Shown one piece after another: positions 23,579 through 27,055 of a DNA stretch of 27,055 nucleotides (the stretch's first letter is position 1; every line of letters begins with the position of its first letter). The position numbers were made by a program, and so were the translations under genes. The DNA is from Clostridiales bacterium. Its GTDB lineage: Bacteria > Bacillota_E > Sulfobacillia > Sulfobacillales > JAIMBI01. Where the stretch lies: assembly GCA_027318915.1 (NCBI GenBank), contig DAHVOH010000044.1, positions 1 through 27,055 of the forward strand. The letters are read 5' to 3'. Under the pieces are notes generated by a model, which was not told where the DNA came from, made no database searches, and saw only the letters and a program-made list of their open reading frames with translations.

Positions 23579-23585
23579 TGGTCAC

Positions 23586-25181
23586 ATGCCCGGCCCACTT
23601 ACCATCCTGGTCGGCGGCACGGTCGTGGACGGCGGCGGAGGGCCCCCGTTCGCGGCGGATGTGCGGATGGAGGGCCGCTTCATCGCGGCGGTCGATCCGC
23701 CGGGCCGCGCTCTCCCCGCCGGGGCTCGGGTGGTCGACTGCACCGGGCTTATGATCGCGCCCGGTTTCATCGACGCGCACTCGCACGCCGACAATGCCCC
23801 GTTCCTCCCCGATCCGGACCCGAGCAAGATCGGCCAAGGAGTGACCACGGAGGTGGTCGGCAACTGCGGCATGAGCCTCGCGCCGCGAAGCGAACGCTAC
23901 GCGGAGGTGCTGTCCAGCTACACCGACCGGCTGTTTCCGCCCACATCGTGGCGGGGACGAAGTTTTGCGGATTACTGGACGGAGGCGGACGAGGCGGGAC
24001 TGGTCACCAACGCTGCCCCGCTGGTGGGGCAGGGGACGCTGCGCATCGCGGTCATGGGTCTGGAAAACCGGCCGGCCACCCGGGAGGAACGCGTCCGCAT
24101 GCGCGGCCTGCTCCGCGCCGCGCTGGATGCGGGAGCCTTCGGCTTGTCGACCGGCCTCATTTATCCGCCCGGCGTCTTCACCGACACGGACGAACTGGTC
24201 GACCTGGCCGGGGAGCTGGGGTCGACCGTGTACGCCTCGCACATCCGGGGCGAGGGCGCCCATGTCGAGGACAGCGTCGACGAAGCGCTCGCCATCGGCC
24301 GCGAGGCCCGCGTGGCGGTGCAGATTTCCCACCACAAGGCGACCGGCCGGCTCAATTGGGGAAAAACGGCCCGGACCTTGGCCCGCATCGACGACGCCCG
24401 ACGGGCGGGACTCCGTGTGGGTGTCGACGTCTACCCCTACACCGCCGGCTCGACCATGCTCACCGCGTGCCTGCCGCCCTGGACGCAGGCAGGCGGCCAC
24501 GCGGCCCTGCTGGAGCGCCTGCAGGATCCCGCCGCCGTGGCCGCCATCCGGCACGACCTCGAGACGGGCCTTCCGGGATGGGACAGCGAGTTGGCCGCCG
24601 CGGGTCCCGACGGCATCCGGATCAGTGCGACGGCGGACCATCAGTTTGAAGGACGCTCGCTCGCCGATATCGCGGCGCGGCTGGGCGGCGATGCCATCGA
24701 CGCCCTGCTGACGGTGCTGCGTCAAGAGCGTCTGCGCGCCAGCATGATTCTCTTTTCGATGCACGAGGACGACGTGCGCCGCGTCCTCGCTTACCCCCGG
24801 ACCATGGTGGGGTCCGACGGTCTACCGCCGGGATTGGGCGGCCGCCCGCATCCCCGACAGTACGGCACCTTTCCGCGGATTTTGGGGTGCTACGTGCGTG
24901 AGCAGGGCCTGCTGAGCTGGGAGTCGGCGATCTACAAGATGACGGGGCTGCCCGCGGACACGTTCGGACTGGCCGACCGGGGCCGCCTGGCGCCGGGACT
25001 GACTGCGGACGTGGTCGTCTTTGACCCCAAGACGGTGGCGGACGCCGCCACCTATGACCATCCCGTGGAGCCCCCGGTCGGCATTGTCCAAGTCTACCTG
25101 GGAGGTGACCTGGTGGTGCAGGGCACGCGGTATGTGGGCCGACGTCAAGGCCGCCGCCTCCGGCATCCGAACTTGCGCTGA
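23586..25181 (+). CDS. N-acyl-D-amino-acid deacylase (D-aminoacylase family amidohydrolase)
   Basis: This 531-residue cytosolic amidohydrolase resembles D-aminoacylases, which release D-amino acids from N-acyl-D-amino acids. The metal-site residues of the family are in place: His65 and His67 (FIDAHSHADN), Cys94 (VVGNCGMSL), His219 (YASHIRGEG), His249 (ISHHKATG) and Asp411 (MVGSDGLP). The small beta-domain is formed by the N-terminus and the C-terminal LAPGLTADVVVFDP segment. ATG 23586 lies behind a strong GAGGAGGTGG site; the frame runs open for 137 codons upstream without homology. It diverges from the chimeric and proline-racemase-like genes and precedes a ThDP enzyme, which suggests a D-amino-acid or acylated amino-acid catabolic locus. 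Related dihydroorotase-like hydrolases are the main alternative. Confidence 0.92.
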   Translation: MPGPLTILVGGTVVDGGGGPPFAADVRMEGRFIAAVDPPGRALPAGARVVDCTGLMIAPGFIDAHSHADNAPFLPDPDPSKIGQGVTTEVVGNCGMSLAPRSERYAEVLSSYTDRLFPPTSWRGRSFADYWTEADEAGLVTNAAPLVGQGTLRIAVMGLENRPATREERVRMRGLLRAALDAGAFGLSTGLIYPPGVFTDTDELVDLAGELGSTVYASHIRGEGAHVEDSVDEALAIGREARVAVQISHHKATGRLNWGKTARTLARIDDARRAGLRVGVDVYPYTAGSTMLTACLPPWTQAGGHAALLERLQDPAAVAAIRHDLETGLPGWDSELAAAGPDGIRISATADHQFEGRSLADIAARLGGDAIDALLTVLRQERLRASMILFSMHEDDVRRVLAYPRTMVGSDGLPPGLGGRPHPRQYGTFPRILGCYVREQGLLSWESAIYKMTGLPADTFGLADRGRLAPGLTADVVVFDPKTVADAATYDHPVEPPVGIVQVYLGGDLVVQGTRYVGRRQGRRLRHPNLR

Positions 25182-25356
25182 CATCACGACGATCCGGGGC
25201 GTCTTGCCCGACTCGGCCAGGAAGGTTGGGGGGCGGCGCCGAAGGAGTCCCGCAGCGGAGGGCACGGTCTTGCGCGGCCCGCGGTCCTCCCTTCGGGAAC
25301 GGGCGGCTCGCATCGGTTCACGTTGGCCCAGGATTCCTGCGAAGGAGGCGCGCTGT

Positions 25357-26997
25357 ATGGAGATGACCGGGGGAGAGGCGCTTGCCGCCCAGCTGGTGCG
25401 CGAGGGTGTGTCGATGGTGTTTGGTGTGCCCGGCGTCCAGCTGGACCATGCGTTTGAGGGCCTGTATGAACAGCGCAATCACATCCAGTTCCGAGGACCC
25501 CGCCATGAGCAGGCGGCGACATACATGGCCGACGGATACGCCCGCACCCGCGGCGAAGCGGGGGTTGCCATGGTGGTGCCCGGACCGGGCGTGCTGAACG
25601 CCGCCGCCGGGCTGGCCACGGCCTACGCGTGCTCCTCCCCGGTTCTGCTGATTGCCGGCCAGATACCCTCCCGGCATATCGGGGAGGGTCTGGGCTTTCT
25701 CCATGAGATTCCGGACCAAGGCGCCGTCCTCCGCTCGCTCACCAAGTGGACGGGCCGCGCCATGTCTCCCCAGGAGGTGCCCGGGTTGGTGCGGGAGGCA
25801 TTTCGGCAAATGTGGCGCGGCCGTCCGCAGCCGGTCGCCCTGGAAATCCCGCCGGACATCCTGGCCGCCCGAGCGGACATGGAGCTCATGGCGCCCGATC
25901 CCGACGAGCGGAGCCGGCTCCGCACCGTTCCGGACGCCGGGCTGGTGCGGGAAGCGGCAGCCCTGCTGCGGCATGCCGAACGGCCGGTGCTGTACGCAGG
26001 GTCGGGGATCTTGGCCAGCGAGGCGACGGCGGAGTTGGCCCAGCTGGCGGAACGCCTCCAAGCCCCGGTCGTCGTGAGCGACAATGGCCGCGGCGCCTTG
26101 TCCGACCGTCATCCGCTGGCTCTGACCAGTCTCGCCGGACGGCGCATCCTCCCCCAGGCCGACGTCGTGCTGGTCATCGGCGCCCGGTTCGTGGCCGGCA
26201 ACGGTCAAATCATGGAGGTGGGCGCGCGGGTCATTCTCGTTAATGCCGATCCGCACGACCTCGGCGCCCCCCGCCGGGCCGACGTGGCCATCGAGGCCGA
26301 CGCCCGGATGGGTCTGGAGGCCCTGGCCGACGAATTGGACGACCTGCCCCGCCGCCCTGGACCGTGGGCCAACCTGGAGCCGCTCCGGGCCGCGGCGGCT
26401 GAGGAAATCGCGGCCGTTCGGCCGCAGGCCGACTATGTGCGGGCGCTGCGCGCGGCGATTCCCGAGGATGGCATCTTGGTCAGCGAATTGACCCAGGTGG
26501 GCTACGTGACCCGCGTCGCCTATCCGGTGTATGCCCCTCGCACGCTTCTTCATCCCGGATACCAGGGCACCCTGGGCTACGGGTTTCCGACCGCTCTCGG
26601 GGTGAAGGCGGGCTTGCCGCATCGGGCGGTCGTGTCCATCACCGGGGATGGCGGCTTCGGGTGGGGCCTGTCCGAGCTGGCCACGGCCAAGCGTTACAAC
26701 CTGGGACTGGTCACGGTGGTGTTCGACGACCACGCCTTTGGCAACGTCAAGCGCACCCAGAAGCAGGACTTTCACGGTCATGTTCTCGGCACCGATCTGG
26801 TCAATCCGAACTACGTGCATCTCGCCGAGTCGTTCGGCATCCGCGGTCTTCGGGTCGACTCGCCCAAGACCCTGGAGCCCGCCCTCCGAGAGGCCCTCGC
26901 CGCCGACGAGCCGTGCCTCATCGAGGTGCCCGTGGGCGAAATGGACAGCCCCTGGCCGCTTTTGATGCGCCGCTCGGCCGTCACCCAGACTCGCTGA
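25357..26997 (+). CDS. Thiamine diphosphate-dependent enzyme, acetolactate synthase-like
   Basis: This 546-residue protein has the three domains of acetolactate synthase/benzoylformate decarboxylase-type enzymes. The N-terminal pyrimidine-binding domain carries the catalytic Glu51 in PRHEQAATYMADGYAR. A central domain follows (about 185-330), then the C-terminal diphosphate-binding domain with GDGGFGWGLSELATA (Asp431). In that domain VFDDHAFGNVKRTQ places Asp457-Asp458 where the classic motif has Asn-Asn. FDD/FND forms occur in poorly characterised relatives, so the true substrate is probably not pyruvate-pyruvate condensation. ATG 25357 follows AAGGAGG by eight bases. It lies 175 bases behind the D-aminoacylase gene on the same strand, and could act on a 2-oxo acid produced from amino acids. 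Confidence 0.9.
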   Translation: MEMTGGEALAAQLVREGVSMVFGVPGVQLDHAFEGLYEQRNHIQFRGPRHEQAATYMADGYARTRGEAGVAMVVPGPGVLNAAAGLATAYACSSPVLLIAGQIPSRHIGEGLGFLHEIPDQGAVLRSLTKWTGRAMSPQEVPGLVREAFRQMWRGRPQPVALEIPPDILAARADMELMAPDPDERSRLRTVPDAGLVREAAALLRHAERPVLYAGSGILASEATAELAQLAERLQAPVVVSDNGRGALSDRHPLALTSLAGRRILPQADVVLVIGARFVAGNGQIMEVGARVILVNADPHDLGAPRRADVAIEADARMGLEALADELDDLPRRPGPWANLEPLRAAAAEEIAAVRPQADYVRALRAAIPEDGILVSELTQVGYVTRVAYPVYAPRTLLHPGYQGTLGYGFPTALGVKAGLPHRAVVSITGDGGFGWGLSELATAKRYNLGLVTVVFDDHAFGNVKRTQKQDFHGHVLGTDLVNPNYVHLAESFGIRGLRVDSPKTLEPALREALAADEPCLIEVPVGEMDSPWPLLMRRSAVTQTR

Positions 26998-27055
26998 CGC
27001 GGCTGAGCGCCCCGGCCGTCGCGGCGGAGTCGCCCGGATAGGACCGGGCGGAGTG

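Larger units (their letters stand above)
23106..23585. other. Divergent intergenic region with plus-strand structured elements
   Basis: These 480 bases separate the chimeric gene from the D-aminoacylase gene and hold no recognisable protein. The plus strand contains a terminator-like hairpin (23187-23221), and a second perfect hairpin next to the D-aminoacylase ribosome site (23546-23563). A CTCAG/CTGAG dyad (23116-23130) lies directly upstream of the ribosome site of the chimeric gene. Confidence 0.5.

Noticed and set aside
1..27055. CRISPR arrays, insertion sequences and prophage genes
   Set aside because: I saw no regularly spaced direct repeats, no transposase or integrase motifs and no phage structural genes in any frame.

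Overview
The window is G+C-rich (roughly two thirds), with genes on both strands and mostly strong AGGAGG/GGGAGG-type ribosome binding sites and some GTG/TTG starts. It carries no rRNA, tRNA, CRISPR array or transposase that I could recognise. The mix of families (Ada-AlkA fusion plus Ogt, DUF421, SgrR_N-type regulator, CadI/ArsI lyase, molybdenum hydroxylase and D-aminoacylase) and the strong Shine-Dalgarno sites suggest a high-GC Gram-positive-like bacterium, such as a Bacillota lineage or an actinobacterium. This placement is an inference from style, not from a marker gene.

Left part (1-6.2 kb): an aldo/keto reductase (-), an SMP-30/gluconolactonase-like enzyme (+), then a minus-strand run that reads an ArsI/CadI-type C-As lyase, a small SgrR_N-like winged-helix regulator with two cysteine pairs, and a stand-alone B3/4 (tRNA-editing-like) domain protein. 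A GH76-like glycosidase (+) diverges from arsI.

Middle part (6.5-16.3 kb): an S9 prolyl oligopeptidase-type peptidase, an Ada-AlkA fusion followed by an O6-alkylguanine methyltransferase (an alkylation-repair pair), a DUF421 membrane protein, a TetR regulator divergent from a small VOC protein, a small two-helix membrane protein, a GNAT acetyltransferase, an alpha/beta hydrolase, and a divergent Fpg/Nei-type DNA glycosylase.

Right part (16.4-27 kb): a GSA-type aminotransferase broken by one in-frame TAG, a MurJ-family flippase, an Xaa-Pro-type M24 peptidase, and a minus-strand pair made of a chimeric gene and a proline-racemase-family gene. Divergent from this pair are an N-acyl-D-amino-acid deacylase and an acetolactate-synthase-like thiamine diphosphate enzyme. 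These genes look like a peptide, D-amino-acid and (hydroxy)proline catabolic region.

The most striking feature is the chimeric gene at 21567-23105. Its first ~340 residues are the N-terminal half of a xanthine dehydrogenase/CoxL-type molybdenum subunit. Its last ~170 residues are the C-terminal half of a proline racemase, and the two are joined in frame. Its neighbour is a full-length proline-racemase homologue in which both catalytic cysteine positions are replaced (Ser and Gly). Together with the amber-interrupted aminotransferase, this suggests a catabolic locus that is decaying or being remodelled, unless the junction and the stop are assembly or base-call errors.
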